From Listeria swaminathanii (GTDB taxonomy: Bacteria > Bacillota > Bacilli > Lactobacillales > Listeriaceae): 64,000 bases of DNA. Location of the stretch: contig NZ_JAATOD010000001.1 of NCBI RefSeq assembly GCF_014229645.1, positions 1,240,001-1,304,000 on the forward strand. Direction: 5' to 3'. Shown here piece by piece: positions 1 to 9,554 of this stretch. The position numbers and the translations under genes are program-made. Each line of letters opens with the position of its first letter. Position 1 is the stretch's first letter. The notes under the pieces were generated by a model. It worked only from the letters and a program-made list of their open reading frames with translations, was not told where the DNA came from and made no database searches.

Positions 1-203
1 TTTCGAACGCTATCGGCAATTTCTAATGCTTCTTTGGAAAATTCAGGATTGAATACTACTTGCACAATTCCCTCACGATCACGTAAATCGATGAAAATTA
101 ATCCACCTAAGTCGCGACGTTTTTGTACCCAACCATGAAGGACAACACTTTGACCGATATGGGTTTCGTTTAATTCTCCGCAGTAACTTGTACGTTTTTC
201 CAT
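1..203 (-). CDS. aspS: Aspartyl-tRNA synthetase, N-terminal fragment
   Basis: The gene runs off the left edge, so only the first 67 or so codons are present. They start [13 protein letters not shown] and read on through [19 protein letters not shown]. This is the N-terminal OB-fold anticodon-binding domain of bacterial AspRS, which charges tRNA-Asp in the cytoplasm. The ATG at 203 lies one base after the hisS stop. Its ribosome binding site, AAGGGGGAG at about 211-219, lies inside the end of hisS, so the two genes are co-transcribed and probably translationally coupled. Expression should follow the T-box upstream of hisS. The catalytic domain lies outside the window and cannot be judged. Confidence 0.95.
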   Translation of the reverse strand, partial: MEKRTSYCGELNETHIGQSVVLHGWVQKRRDLGGLIFIDLRDREGIVQVVFNPEFSKEALEIADSVR

Positions 204-204
204 T

Positions 205-1482
205 TTATTTCTCCCCCTTGGTGTTTGTTAGTTTTTCTAATATTGTTGTTTCAGACACAGCTTCTTGCTCGCCGGTTTCCATATTTTTTAACTGGTAGTT
301 GCCTGATTGCAGTTCTTCCTCACCAAGAATGATGGTGTAAACGGCATTTTTTCTATTGGCATCTTTTAATTGTGCTTTGAATTTACGTTTTAAATAATCT
401 TTTTCCGCGCTAATGCCGTTTTGTCTTAATTTATTTACAAGTGTTACGGCTTTTAGTTCTGCTTCCGGCTGTGCAGTAATCACGTATACTTCTAGCGGTT
501 TTTTCGCAGGTATTTCGATATCCGCTTTTTCTAAAGCAAGTAAAATCCGTTCTACCCCAATGCCAAAACCGATTCCCGGTGTATCTGGGCCGCCAAATTC
601 TTTGACTAAACCATGATATCTTCCTCCACCGCAAAGTGTCGTTTTCGCGCCAAAACCTTCTTCCACACTCATAATTTCGAACGTTGTATGATTATAATAA
701 TCTAAACCACGAACCATCGTTGGATCAATTTCAAAAGGAACACCTAGTGCATCTAAGTAACTTTTTACATTTTCAAAATACGCAGCAGAGTCTTCATTTA
801 AAAAGTCCAAGATAGATGGCGCGGATTGGATAAGCGGGTTGTCATGGTCTTTTTTACAATCCAAAATGCGCAGTGGATTTTTATGCAAACGTACCTGACA
901 TTCTGCACAAAATTCATCAATATGTGGTTCAAAATGCGCAACAAGTGCTTCGCGGTGCTTCAAGCGACTTTCTTTATCGCCAAGGCTATTAATAACTAAT
1001 TTAATGTTTGTAAGTCCAATTTTACGGAAAAACTCCATTGCTAGCGAGATAACTTCCACATCAATAGAAGGATCATCGCTTCCAAGTGCTTCAATGCCCA
1101 TTTGGGTAAATTGGCGCTGTCTGCCACCTTGTGGACGTTCATAGCGGAACATTGGTTCATTATAGTACATTTTAATTGGTTGGCTCACTTCGCCGTATAA
1201 TTTATGCTCAACGAAAGCACGAACGACAGAAGCAGTTCCCTCTGGTCTTAAAGTTAGGCTTCTACCACCTTTATCTTGGAAAGTATACATTTCCTTCGAT
1301 ACGATATCTGTAGAATCACCCACCCCGCGTTCAAATAATTCCGTATGCTCGAAAATTGGCGTTCTGATTTCTTCGTATCGATAGTTTTCGCAAACTTTTT
1401 TAAATTCCGTTTCTAGAAAATGCCATTTGCTAACCTCTTCTGGCAAAATATCTCGCGTCCCTCTTGGTAATTGCAAATCCAT
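205..1482 (-). CDS. hisS: Histidyl-tRNA synthetase
   Basis: Class II aminoacyl-tRNA synthetase that attaches histidine to tRNA-His, 425 residues with the start chosen here. Visible landmarks are GTRDILPEE at the N-terminus, motif 2 ([14 protein letters not shown], about 112-125), the HisRS-specific [14 protein letters not shown], motif 3 ([12 protein letters not shown]) and a C-terminal anticodon-binding domain. An in-frame ATG two codons upstream (1488) is only 3 bases from the GGAGG at 1492-1496. The ATG at 1482 has a normal 9-base spacing, so I prefer it. It is the first gene of a hisS-aspS operon, preceded by a T-box leader with its own promoter. Confidence 0.97.
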   Translation of the reverse strand: MDLQLPRGTRDILPEEVSKWHFLETEFKKVCENYRYEEIRTPIFEHTELFERGVGDSTDIVSKEMYTFQDKGGRSLTLRPEGTASVVRAFVEHKLYGEVSQPIKMYYNEPMFRYERPQGGRQRQFTQMGIEALGSDDPSIDVEVISLAMEFFRKIGLTNIKLVINSLGDKESRLKHREALVAHFEPHIDEFCAECQVRLHKNPLRILDCKKDHDNPLIQSAPSILDFLNEDSAAYFENVKSYLDALGVPFEIDPTMVRGLDYYNHTTFEIMSVEEGFGAKTTLCGGGRYHGLVKEFGGPDTPGIGFGIGVERILLALEKADIEIPAKKPLEVYVITAQPEAELKAVTLVNKLRQNGISAEKDYLKRKFKAQLKDANRKNAVYTIILGEEELQSGNYQLKNMETGEQEAVSETTILEKLTNTKGEK

Positions 1483-1511
1483 CACCATAAACCTCCTTTT
1501 TCTACTTCAAA

Positions 1512-1783
1512 ATATAAAGAAAAACCCCCGTCACTTGTTATAAAAACAAGGGACGAGAGTTTATTTACACCCGTGGTACCACCCTAATTAGAACTACTAA
1601 TGAGTCCTCACTTAAGTCAGTTAACGCCTGAATACGTTCTTGTTTACTGTTTTCAACAAGAAACCTCGAGAGTGTCTTTTCGGAAAATATAACTATCTTT
1701 ATCCTTTCAGCCAAATGGGATAAATTCTCTTTATAGCATGGGTTTTCTTACTTTTCTCTGTCGCTAGTTTTAAATATGAATTA
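1512..1783 (-). promoter_or_regulatory. T-box leader of hisS-aspS
   Basis: On the minus strand the near-invariant T-box sequence AGGGTGGTACCACGG lies at 1571-1585. It pairs with the acceptor end of uncharged tRNA. It is followed by an intrinsic terminator at 1526-1558 (CTCGTC...GACGGG stem with one internal mismatch, then a T run). About 200 bases of structured leader lie upstream, between the promoter and the T-box. Known T-box logic: uncharged cognate tRNA stabilises the antiterminator and lets transcription enter hisS. I did not resolve the specifier codon by eye; histidine is inferred from the downstream gene. Confidence 0.92.
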
Positions 1784-1788
1784 TTCTA

Positions 1789-1817
1789 AGATTACTAAAA
1801 ACACACTGAAAAGTCAA
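1789..1817 (-). promoter_or_regulatory. SigA-type promoter of hisS
   Basis: The -35 box TTGACT (1812-1817) and -10 box TAATCT (1789-1794) are separated by 17 bases, just upstream of the T-box leader. The rest of the gene-free stretch between hisS and the amidase (1795-1932) must hold the divergent promoter of the amidase; I could not pick a clear one. Confidence 0.7.
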
Positions 1818-1932
1818 CATTTTGCCAGTTTTTTTATAAAATTCCACTTTCTAGTTCCATGAAAGCGCATTTTATGGTAACATTTTACTGTCAGATAAAA
1901 GTTTATGAGTATATGGGTGGTGTTAGCTTTAA

Positions 1933-3216
1933 ATGAAAAATAAATTCATTTTTATCACCGTTGTCTCCATTTTATTGATTGCAGCAGGTATATTTACAAC
2001 CATTGCGATGGCGAATGCGAATTCCGTTGTCGTCAAAGCAGAAGTCTTAAATGTCCGCAGCGGTCCTGGTTTAGCATATGATGTAACGAGCCAAGCCAGA
2101 AAAAATGAAGTACTCCGGGTAGTCGGTGAAGAAAATCAATGGTACAAAGTTCAGTTAGATAACGGGAATAGCGGTTGGGTTGCCAGCTGGCTAGTAGAAA
2201 ATACCGATGTCAGCGCTGCAAGTAACAGTGTTGCAATTGTCTCTTCTGATGGCGGCTTAAATGTCCGCGAAAAACCAAGTACCTCCAGTAATTCACTTGG
2301 ATTACTAAACAAAGGGGATCAAGTAACAGTAACTAGCCAACAAAACGGCTGGGCGCAAATCCAATACAACGGTAAAAGCGCATGGGTTAGCTCCGATTAC
2401 TTAACAATCCGTGAATCTGTTACAAAAGTAGATGAAAGCGAACTACAAACAGTAACCATTCGCGATGACTCCACTAATATTAGAAATAAACCAAGTCGCG
2501 ATGGTACCGTCATCGAGAAAGCAAATTCTGGCCAAGGTTTTGCTATTCAAGGAGTACAAGGTGACTGGTATAAAATTCGTACAACTAGCGGTGAAGAAGG
2601 TTATGTAGCTAACTGGGTAGTCGATGTTTCCGATAAAGGCCAAACATCCAGTCCACGAAGCAAAACTACCAAATTATCCGAAGCAACCATCGTTATTGAC
2701 CCCGGACACGGCGGCAATGATCCCGGCGCAAAAGGCGCAAATGGCACCATCGAAAAAGAAATGACGTTAAAAACAGCCAAACAATTAAAAGAAAAACTAG
2801 AATCTAGAGGCGCAAAAGTAATTTTAACAAGAAATAGCGATAAATACGTTTCCTTAAAAGCAAGAACGAATGTAGCTGCCAAAAATAATGCCGATGTTTT
2901 CATCAGTATTCATTTTGATAGTTTAGAAGATACTAGTAAAGGTGTTAGCGGTCAAACAACCTATTATTACGATAATAGTGATAAATCGCTCGCTGAAAGT
3001 ATTAACACAACGCTTGGGAATGACCTCCCTACTTCTAATCGCGGTTCAAGAGTCGGCGATTACTACGTAGTCAGAGAAAATTCTCAACCAGCTGTCTTGT
3101 TAGAACTTGGTTACCTAAGTTCTGCAAAAGATGAACGTAATATCAACTCAGCGTCTTACAGAAGTCAAATTGCTGACTCTGTAACAGATGGCTTATCTAA
3201 TTACTTCTCTAACTAA
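1933..3216 (+). CDS. Secreted N-acetylmuramoyl-L-alanine amidase with three SH3b domains
   Basis: A 427-residue exported cell-wall hydrolase that should cut the amide bond between MurNAc and L-alanine. An N-terminal hydrophobic segment (about residues 4-28, ending MANANS) is a signal peptide or anchor. Three bacterial SH3 domains follow (about 32-92, 98-158, 172-232), each with a LNVRSGPG- or NIRNKPS-like core and a GW(V)-type end. The Amidase_3 catalytic domain is at about 249-425, with zinc/catalytic signatures VIDPGHGGNDPGA, IEKEMTL, ISIHFDS and LLELGYLSS. The ribosome binding site GGGTGGTG precedes ATG at 1933. It is the only plus-strand gene in the window and converges on dtd. It corresponds, I believe, to lmo1521. 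Substrate specificity is inferred from the family. Confidence 0.93.
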   Translation: MKNKFIFITVVSILLIAAGIFTTIAMANANSVVVKAEVLNVRSGPGLAYDVTSQARKNEVLRVVGEENQWYKVQLDNGNSGWVASWLVENTDVSAASNSVAIVSSDGGLNVREKPSTSSNSLGLLNKGDQVTVTSQQNGWAQIQYNGKSAWVSSDYLTIRESVTKVDESELQTVTIRDDSTNIRNKPSRDGTVIEKANSGQGFAIQGVQGDWYKIRTTSGEEGYVANWVVDVSDKGQTSSPRSKTTKLSEATIVIDPGHGGNDPGAKGANGTIEKEMTLKTAKQLKEKLESRGAKVILTRNSDKYVSLKARTNVAAKNNADVFISIHFDSLEDTSKGVSGQTTYYYDNSDKSLAESINTTLGNDLPTSNRGSRVGDYYVVRENSQPAVLLELGYLSSAKDERNINSASYRSQIADSVTDGLSNYFSN

Positions 3217-3257
3217 AAAAAGAAATCATTCAGATAATCTGAATGATTTCTTTTTTA
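3215..3257. terminator. Bidirectional terminator between the amidase and dtd
   Basis: A perfect 14-bp inverted repeat (3221-3234 with 3238-3251, loop TAA) is flanked by A and T runs on both sides. It can therefore end both the rightward amidase transcript and the leftward rel-dtd transcript. Confidence 0.93.
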
Positions 3258-3707
3258 TTTTCGCATTTCATCTGAATCAAGCATGATTGTAACTGGCCCG
3301 TGATTGACAATCTTCACATCCATTGCTGCTCCAAACACACCAGTTTCAACAATAAATCCCGCTTCTGCAAGCTTTTGATTAAATAAATCATAAAGCACTT
3401 CTGCTTTTTCACCTGGAGCGGATTTTGTGAAGCTGGGACGTTTCCCTCTGCTAACATCCGCATATAAAGTGAACTGAGAAACGCTAAGAATGGCGCCACC
3501 TCGGTCAGCAAGAGAAATATTCATTTTTTCCGACTCATCTTCAAAAATTCGTAAACCAACGATTTTATTTGCTATATAGTCGACTGTTTCTGGTGTGTCA
3601 GTATGCGTAAAACCAACTAATAGACAAAGACCGCCAGCTATTTCGCTAATTACTTCCTCTTCTACACTTACGGACGCTTCATAACACCTTTGTAGTAGTA
3701 CACGCAC
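3255..3707 (-). CDS. dtd: D-aminoacyl-tRNA deacylase
   Basis: A 150-residue cytoplasmic editing enzyme that hydrolyses D-aminoacyl-tRNA (and mischarged Gly-tRNA-Ala) and so protects translation. The two family signatures are intact: SQFTLYAD at 77-84 and the cross-subunit GPVT at 137-140. The start is GTG at 3707, preceded at 7 bases by AAAGGAGTG. It begins 14 bases after the rel stop, so rel-dtd is a two-gene transcript ending at the terminator at 3215-3257. The same pairing is known in Bacillus. Confidence 0.95.
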   Translation of the reverse strand: MRVLLQRCYEASVSVEEEVISEIAGGLCLLVGFTHTDTPETVDYIANKIVGLRIFEDESEKMNISLADRGGAILSVSQFTLYADVSRGKRPSFTKSAPGEKAEVLYDLFNQKLAEAGFIVETGVFGAAMDVKIVNHGPVTIMLDSDEMRK

Positions 3708-3721
3708 TCCGCTTCACTCCT

Positions 3722-5938
3722 TTAGTTCATTAATCTTCTTACTGTATAAACATCTGGAATTTGTTTTATTTTATCCACTACGCGTTGTAAATGGTTAATA
3801 TTATGAATTTGCAGCGTAACGACTAAGGTTGCCATTTTATTATTATCTACTTTGGCATTGACGCCGTTGATATTGGAAGTCAAGCTATTAATTACTTGTA
3901 AAATATCATTTAATAAACCATTACGATTATAACCGTATATTTCGATATCTACATTATAATCATTTTTCGCTTGTGAATCTGTATCTTCCCAGTCTACATC
4001 GATTAATCGTTCAGCTTCGATTGCTTGTACATTTGGGCAATCTTGGCGGTGAATAGAAATTCCGCGACCTTTAGTAATGTAACCGACAATATCATCACCT
4101 GGTACTGGATTACAACATCTGGAAAGACGGATTAATAAATTACCTACCCCTTGAACAACTACGCCTGCATTATGTTTAATCTTCAGTTTTTCATTATTCG
4201 CATCTGAATTTGATGGTTTATTTTCTGATTGTGTTAACAATTTCTCTGTTTCGGCTTCGATTTCTCGTTCTTTACGCAGTTTTTCAGTTAATCGGTTAGC
4301 AACTTGTAAAGGTGTGATACCGTTATAACCAACTGCTGCAAAAAGATCATCTTCATGCGAGAAGTTCAACTTGTCTGCTAGTTTGCGCAAATTTTCTGGG
4401 ACCATGATTTTTTTCGGTTCAAATCCAAGCTGTCTGATTTCTTTTTCGACTAAATCGCGACCTTTTTCGACATTTTCTTCTTTCGCTTGTCGTTTGAAAA
4501 ATTGCTTGATTTTGTTGCGCGCTTGAGAAGTTTGAACTAATTTTAGCCAGTCGCGGCTTGGTCCATAAGAATGTTTTGACGTTAAAATATCAATAATATC
4601 GCCAGTTTTTAATTTATAGTCTAGCGTGACAATTTTTCCGTTAATTTTAGCGCCAATGGTTTTGTTCCCAATCTCTGTATGGACGCGATAAGCGAAATCA
4701 AGTGGCACAGAACCATTTGGCAACTCGTACACATCGCCTTTTGGTGTAAATACGTAAACAACATCGGAAAATAGATCGAGTTTTAAACTTTCCATAAACT
4801 CTTCGGCATTATCCGATTCATTTTGATATTCTAAAATTTCACGGAACCAAGTTAGTTTGTTATCGAATGATGTTTTCGAATTAACAACCTTGCCTTCTTT
4901 ATAAGCCCAGTGCGCCGCAACCCCGTATTCAGCAATTTGGTGCATTTCATGCGTTCTAATCTGCACTTCGAGTGGCTCACCTTGAGGGCCAATAACCGTT
5001 GTGTGAATCGATTGATACATATTCGACTTCGGCATGGCAATATAATCTTTAAAACGACCTGGCATTGGTTTCCAGCGCGTATGGATGATACCAAGAACTG
5101 CATAGCAATCCTTAATACTACTTACAACAATTCGAACAGCCAGTAAATCATAAATTTCGTTAAATTGTTTATTTTGTTCGCTCATTTTCCGGTAAATCGA
5201 ATAAATATGCTTTGGTCTTCCGGAAATATCCGCTTGAATATTCAGTTCATCTAGATTTTCATTTACGCCGTCAATAACATCATGCAAATAACGTTCTCTT
5301 GCATCCCGCTTTTGTTTCATTAAATGGACAATCCGGTAATATTGCTGCGGATTTAAATAACGTAGCGCCGTATCTTCTAGTTCCCATTTTACGCGGGAAA
5401 TCCCTAATCGGTGAGCAAGGGGTGCGAAAATTTCTAGCGTTTCATTCGCAATTCTGCGCTGTTTTTCCACCGGTAGATGTTTTAACGTCCGCATATTGTG
5501 CAAACGGTCCGCCAGTTTAATTAAAATAACGCGGATATCCTGCGCCATTGCAATGAACATTTTCCGATGATTTTCGGCTTGTTGTTCTTCGTGTGATTTA
5601 TATTTAATTTTCCCAAGTTTTGTTACCCCGTCTACTAACATGGCAACTTCACTACCAAAAACTTCTTCTAAATCTGCTAGTGTAACTGGTGTATCCTCCA
5701 CGACATCGTGTAAAAATCCAGATGCAACGGTCGACGGATCCATTTTTAATTCTACTAAAATGCCAGCAACTTGAATTGGATGAATAATATACGGCTCACC
5801 TGATTTACGAAATTGTTCTTTATGAGAATCGCGCGCAAATTCATACGCTTTTTTTACGAGCGCAAGATGTTCCTGATTCATATAATGAGAAGCCATATCG
5901 ATGACTTGCTCAGCTGTCAGATTTTGTTCTTTCGCCAT
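3722..5938 (-). CDS. relA: Bifunctional (p)ppGpp synthetase/hydrolase
   Basis: A 738-residue long Rel/SpoT-type enzyme that makes and degrades the alarmone (p)ppGpp. The HD hydrolase domain is visible with H53 and the H77-D78 pair (FLHDVVEDT). The synthetase domain carries RFKDYIAMPKSN, and this basic R-x-K-D motif marks bifunctional Rel enzymes. A TGS domain follows (VYVFTPKGDVYELPNG), then the cysteine-containing region SRCCNPVPGDDIVGYIT and a C-terminal ACT domain. ATG at 5938 has AGAGGGTG 7 bases upstream. It has its own extended -10 promoter and a structured leader. Both activities are predicted from intact motifs. Confidence 0.97.
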   Translation of the reverse strand: MAKEQNLTAEQVIDMASHYMNQEHLALVKKAYEFARDSHKEQFRKSGEPYIIHPIQVAGILVELKMDPSTVASGFLHDVVEDTPVTLADLEEVFGSEVAMLVDGVTKLGKIKYKSHEEQQAENHRKMFIAMAQDIRVILIKLADRLHNMRTLKHLPVEKQRRIANETLEIFAPLAHRLGISRVKWELEDTALRYLNPQQYYRIVHLMKQKRDARERYLHDVIDGVNENLDELNIQADISGRPKHIYSIYRKMSEQNKQFNEIYDLLAVRIVVSSIKDCYAVLGIIHTRWKPMPGRFKDYIAMPKSNMYQSIHTTVIGPQGEPLEVQIRTHEMHQIAEYGVAAHWAYKEGKVVNSKTSFDNKLTWFREILEYQNESDNAEEFMESLKLDLFSDVVYVFTPKGDVYELPNGSVPLDFAYRVHTEIGNKTIGAKINGKIVTLDYKLKTGDIIDILTSKHSYGPSRDWLKLVQTSQARNKIKQFFKRQAKEENVEKGRDLVEKEIRQLGFEPKKIMVPENLRKLADKLNFSHEDDLFAAVGYNGITPLQVANRLTEKLRKEREIEAETEKLLTQSENKPSNSDANNEKLKIKHNAGVVVQGVGNLLIRLSRCCNPVPGDDIVGYITKGRGISIHRQDCPNVQAIEAERLIDVDWEDTDSQAKNDYNVDIEIYGYNRNGLLNDILQVINSLTSNINGVNAKVDNNKMATLVVTLQIHNINHLQRVVDKIKQIPDVYTVRRLMN

Positions 5939-6024
5939 TTACATTCACCCTCTTATCTCCATGTCATATATACAACTTAAAAACACCCAATAACTGAGTG
6001 CTCCAAAAAATATTCTTGTCTAAT

Positions 6025-6053
6025 ATTATAGCATGAGCCCACTTTGTTTAGAA
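6025..6053 (-). promoter_or_regulatory. Promoter of relA-dtd
   Basis: A perfect -10 TATAAT at 6025-6030 has an upstream TGC extension. A weak -35 (TTCTAA, 6048-6053) sits 17 bases away. The leader to the relA ATG is about 80 bases. Confidence 0.75.
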
Positions 6054-6110
6054 AGCACTTTTCCTTGAATTTTCACATTTTCTAGCAGTTTTCCGCTTTT
6101 TAAACAAAAA

Positions 6111-6138
6111 AACTACCCCTAAAATAATAGGAGTAGTT
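6111..6138 (-). terminator. Terminator after apt
   Basis: On the minus strand an 11-bp stem (AACTACTCCTA with TAGGGGTAGTT, one G-T pair) is followed by a T7 run. It lies 7 bases beyond the apt stop. Confidence 0.9.
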
Positions 6139-6144
6139 TATTTT

Positions 6145-6666
6145 TTATAATTGCATAAGGATTAAACGGTCGTAACCATCTAATTTTTTATGTCCTTCTA
6201 ACTCTTTTAGTTCGATTAGGAAAGCACAACCAGCAACGATACCGCCTAGTTCTTCTACTAGTTTAATAGTCGCTTCAATTGTTCCGCCTGTTGCAAGTAA
6301 ATCATCTGTAATAAGTACGCGTTGGCCCGGTTTGATGGCATCGCTATGCATGGATAATTTATTTGTACCATATTCTAAGTCGTATTCCATTTCAATTGTT
6401 TCACGAGGAAGTTTGCCAGGTTTACGAACTGGCGCAAAACCAATTCCTAACGCATAAGCAACTGGGCAACCAATAATGAAACCACGTGCTTCTGGTCCAA
6501 CAATAATATCAATTTTTAATTCTTTTGCATATTCAACAATTTTATCTGTAGCAAAGCGATATGCCTCTCCGTCATTCATAAGGGGCGTGATATCTTTAAA
6601 AACAATCCCTTTTTTCGGCCAATCGTTCACAATCGCTACGTAATCTTGTAAATCTTTAATTTCCAT
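6145..6666 (-). CDS. apt: Adenine phosphoribosyltransferase
   Basis: A 173-residue purine salvage enzyme that converts adenine and PRPP to AMP. The PRPP-binding signature [13 protein letters not shown] is present, along with the EARGF segment typical of APRT. ATG at 6666 overlaps the end of recJ by 11 bases. Its ribosome binding site, GCGGAGGAA, lies in the recJ coding sequence, so recJ-apt is an operon with coupled translation. A strong terminator follows. Confidence 0.97.
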   Translation of the reverse strand: MEIKDLQDYVAIVNDWPKKGIVFKDITPLMNDGEAYRFATDKIVEYAKELKIDIIVGPEARGFIIGCPVAYALGIGFAPVRKPGKLPRETIEMEYDLEYGTNKLSMHSDAIKPGQRVLITDDLLATGGTIEATIKLVEELGGIVAGCAFLIELKELEGHKKLDGYDRLILMQL

Positions 6667-9007
6667 TTTCTAGTTCCTCCGCATTCGGGTAAATTGATGT
6701 TTCCATCATTGATTTCATCCAACTATGAAGCTCAGTATAATTGGAGTACAACAGTTTTTTTCTTGTAGTTATTTCTTCTACCTTTTGTTGATAAACAAGT
6801 GACTCGTCCAGATTACGTTTTTCAACAACTTCATTAATAATAATCTGACCACTTTCCATTTTAGCAAATTCTAAATCAAAAAACACCTTTGACATGAAAT
6901 CTATTTGATCTTTATTCCAGCCAAACTTCTGCATTAGCCGTGGTGTGTACTTTTCAATTGGAAATGGTTGGAATTTTTTAATGAGACTATATAGCTCTGC
7001 AAAGGCTACTCGGTCCGGTATTGCTGGAATTTGATTACCTTCTGCCGCATCAAAATGGACAAAAATACGCTCTGGTTTCGTTTCGCGCACAATCGTTTCA
7101 ACTAATTCGATATTAGTAGGCATGTCCGCAAAAACCAGTTCTTCTGTCTCAAAATCAGCCGCAAAGTCAGCTTTTTCATCAACTAAAATATATTTTTGTT
7201 CGCCGAGCGTTGTAATCGTTCTTTCTTCAAAACAAACAAAAACTCGTGATTCTGTTTGTTCTTGCAGTATTCGAGCCCATTCCGATTTACTACGCACATC
7301 GAAAAGTTGCCAATGCTCGATGTGAATATCCATCATTCGCAGCTGTGGTTTTTTGACATTATTCCATTCATTGATGGATAATTCCCCCACCACATTCACT
7401 GCTGCTGAAGGAGAAATTTTTTCTACTAAATCTCCCACACCAAATCCGATAGAATCCAGTGTAGCATCACTTTCTTCTGTAGCAAGCATTGTTTTTAGAT
7501 GGGTTTTATCCGCTCCAATTCTTTTCGTTCCTTTTAAGTTCATATTTTCTAAAAGGAAAATGGGTTTCGGATTATCCATTCCAAACGGCGCTAATTTTTC
7601 TAACTGCGCAATAAAAGCAACGGACACATCTGCTAGCTCAATTTTTTCTTCTATTTTCAAGGCTGGTCGGAAATCCTCTTCTGAAAGAAAACTCGCTTCT
7701 TCTTGTAATTTAGCTTCTAATTCAGCTAGGTTTTCGGCTGGTAATGTTAGACCCGCAGCCATTGGATGCCCACCAAATGCAGTCATTAAATCGCGGTGTT
7801 TATCGAGCGCTTGATACAAATGAAACGCATCAACACTTCGTCCAGACCCTTTGGCGATACCAGTTACAGGATCAATGCCAAGAACAATTGCCGGTCTAGA
7901 ATAAGTTCCAACTAATTTAGAAGCAACAATGCCAAGGATACCAGTATTCCAACCTTCGCCGTACACAACGAGGACATTCCCTAACGTTTCTTTCGCTTCA
8001 ATAGCTTCCATCGCGAGTTTTGTCGTGTCGACTACTACTTGTTTCCGTTCCTTGTTCGCATCATCAATTTCTTCCGCTAAGAAAAGTGCCTCTTCCGGAT
8101 CTTCTGTTAAAAGTAAATCAGCAGCTGGATCGGCTGGACCTAAACGACCAACCGCATTCAGTCGAGGTGCCAAACCAAAGCCAATTGTTTCTTCAGTAGC
8201 TTCTTCCAATTTCAAACTGGCTTTTTTAGCTAAAACAGAAAGACCGATATTCGCAGATTCGCGCAATTGACGTAAGCCGAGTTGAACGAGTAAGCGGTTT
8301 TCGTCTGTCAATGAAACTAAATCCGCAACTGTCCCAACAGCCACTAGATCAAGCAGTTCTTTTGGTTCTTCTCCAAGTAAAGCATGAGATAATTTATACG
8401 CCACACCAACACCAGCTAACTCATCGAATGGATAAGCTGATTTCGGATGTTTTGGATGGATAACAGCAACAGCTTCTGGCATCACCTCACGCGGCTCATG
8501 ATGATCTGTAACGATAACATCTAAGCCAATTTCTTTCGCATGTGCCATTACTTCTAGCGCTGCAATACCATTATCAACCGTAATAATTAAATCGGTTCCT
8601 TGGTTTTTAGCCATATCAAAAGCAGCGATATTAGGGCCATATCCTTCTGTAAAACGATTAGGAATATAAAATTCGGCGTTCGCACCTAAATGCCGCAGTG
8701 TTTTCATTAATACCGCAATACTAGTAACCCCATCTGCATCATAATCACCGTATACTAAAATCTGCTCATTTAATTCTATCGCTTGCTTAATTCTAGCAAC
8801 TGCAAGATCCATCTCTGCAAATAAAAATGGGTCATAGCTTTCATATTTTTCTGGGTGGAAAAATTTATCGAATTGTCCTTGCGTTGTAATTTTTCTTTTC
8901 CAAAGTAGTTTTGCAAGTGGAAGCGAGATTTTTAGCTGCTCTGCTAATTGGCTAGCTTTATCTTCTGCGGCTTCCTCGATATTCCATAAGTATTTTGAAT
9001 GAATCAC
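6656..9007 (-). CDS. recJ: Single-stranded-DNA-specific exonuclease RecJ
   Basis: A 783-residue DHH-superfamily 5'-3' ssDNA exonuclease used in RecFOR recombination, base excision and mismatch repair. Catalytic motifs are YGDYDADG (86-93), VDNG (around 145-147) and DHH (168-170). A DHHA1 domain with GGHPMAAG follows, then the OB and C-terminal domains usual for Firmicute RecJ. The start is GTG at 9007, with GAGGTGG 6 bases upstream. An ATG at 9009 is out of frame and meets a stop at once. It has its own promoter and is followed by apt. Confidence 0.97.
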   Translation of the reverse strand: MIHSKYLWNIEEAAEDKASQLAEQLKISLPLAKLLWKRKITTQGQFDKFFHPEKYESYDPFLFAEMDLAVARIKQAIELNEQILVYGDYDADGVTSIAVLMKTLRHLGANAEFYIPNRFTEGYGPNIAAFDMAKNQGTDLIITVDNGIAALEVMAHAKEIGLDVIVTDHHEPREVMPEAVAVIHPKHPKSAYPFDELAGVGVAYKLSHALLGEEPKELLDLVAVGTVADLVSLTDENRLLVQLGLRQLRESANIGLSVLAKKASLKLEEATEETIGFGLAPRLNAVGRLGPADPAADLLLTEDPEEALFLAEEIDDANKERKQVVVDTTKLAMEAIEAKETLGNVLVVYGEGWNTGILGIVASKLVGTYSRPAIVLGIDPVTGIAKGSGRSVDAFHLYQALDKHRDLMTAFGGHPMAAGLTLPAENLAELEAKLQEEASFLSEEDFRPALKIEEKIELADVSVAFIAQLEKLAPFGMDNPKPIFLLENMNLKGTKRIGADKTHLKTMLATEESDATLDSIGFGVGDLVEKISPSAAVNVVGELSINEWNNVKKPQLRMMDIHIEHWQLFDVRSKSEWARILQEQTESRVFVCFEERTITTLGEQKYILVDEKADFAADFETEELVFADMPTNIELVETIVRETKPERIFVHFDAAEGNQIPAIPDRVAFAELYSLIKKFQPFPIEKYTPRLMQKFGWNKDQIDFMSKVFFDLEFAKMESGQIIINEVVEKRNLDESLVYQQKVEEITTRKKLLYSNYTELHSWMKSMMETSIYPNAEELENGN

Positions 9008-9031
9008 ATTACCCCACCTCTCAACCTTCCT

Positions 9032-9060
9032 ATTATATCGAAAATCACTAGAAAAACCAA
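9032..9060 (-). promoter_or_regulatory. Promoter of recJ-apt
   Basis: -35 TTGGTT (9055-9060) and -10 TATAAT (9032-9037) with a 17-base spacer, about 25 bases upstream of the recJ GTG. Confidence 0.8.
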
Positions 9061-9082
9061 GAGGAATCTTTAAAACAAAAAA

Positions 9083-9105
9083 ACGCCAACTTTTAAAGTT
9101 AGCGT
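9083..9105 (-). terminator. Terminator after the LapA-domain gene
   Basis: An inverted repeat ACGCTAACTTT / AAAGTTGGCGT on the minus strand is followed by seven T residues, immediately downstream of the stop at 9114. Confidence 0.9.
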
Positions 9106-9113
9106 CATTTTCA

Positions 9114-9458
9114 TTATTTAGTTGTATCTACTACCTTTTCCGGTTCACGTTTTTCTACTTTAGAAGAGTGTGTTTTCATCGCTTTAGAAGCAGCCAATTG
9201 GCGTTCTAATTCTGCTTTTTCGGTTGTTAATTGTTTTACTTTTTTCTTCATTCCACGAGATTTCGCGATATTTAAGAAAAAGATAATTAAGCAACCGCAC
9301 AACACAGACCCGATAATAATTAAAATGAGCGGCCACTCTGCTTGAGCAAATAAAAAGTTTACTTCTACTGGGTCTACATTAATAACTGCAAATATCGCAA
9401 TAATGAGTGCTAAAATAATCCCCGCAATGACTTGCCATTGTACTTTGTTTTCTTTCAT
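9114..9458 (-). CDS. LapA/DUF1049-type two-helix membrane protein
   Basis: A small inner-membrane protein of 114 residues with the start used here. There are two hydrophobic helices (WQVIAGIILALIIAIFAVI and, after a short loop, WPLILIIIGSVLCGCLIIFFL). A basic, coiled-coil-prone cytoplasmic tail follows (KKKVKQLTTEKAELERQLA). This layout matches the lipopolysaccharide-assembly-protein-A-like (DUF1049) family; its role in Gram-positives is not defined. ATG at 9458 has AAGGAGGAG 5 bases upstream. An in-frame start 7 codons earlier lacks a binding site. It sits between secDF and recJ with terminators on both sides. Confidence 0.85.
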   Translation of the reverse strand: MKENKVQWQVIAGIILALIIAIFAVINVDPVEVNFLFAQAEWPLILIIIGSVLCGCLIIFFLNIAKSRGMKKKVKQLTTEKAELERQLAASKAMKTHSSKVEKREPEKVVDTTK

Positions 9459-9517
9459 GTTTTCTCCTCCTTGCAACAATTATCTTACTATTTACCCGTT
9501 TCAAGCTTATTAAAAAC

Positions 9518-9546
9518 GGCCGAATTTCATAAATAGAAATTCGGCC
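9518..9546 (-). terminator. Terminator after secDF
   Basis: A perfect 11-bp stem (GGCCGAATTTC with GAAATTCGGCC) with a 7-base loop is followed by GTTTTT on the minus strand, 9 bases past the secDF stop. Confidence 0.93.
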
Positions 9547-9554
9547 ACTCTTTT

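Noticed and set aside
1501..1790. Possible small gene or sRNA in the long gap before hisS
   Set aside because: The gap is fully explained by the promoter, T-box leader and terminator of hisS; no supported reading frame is present.
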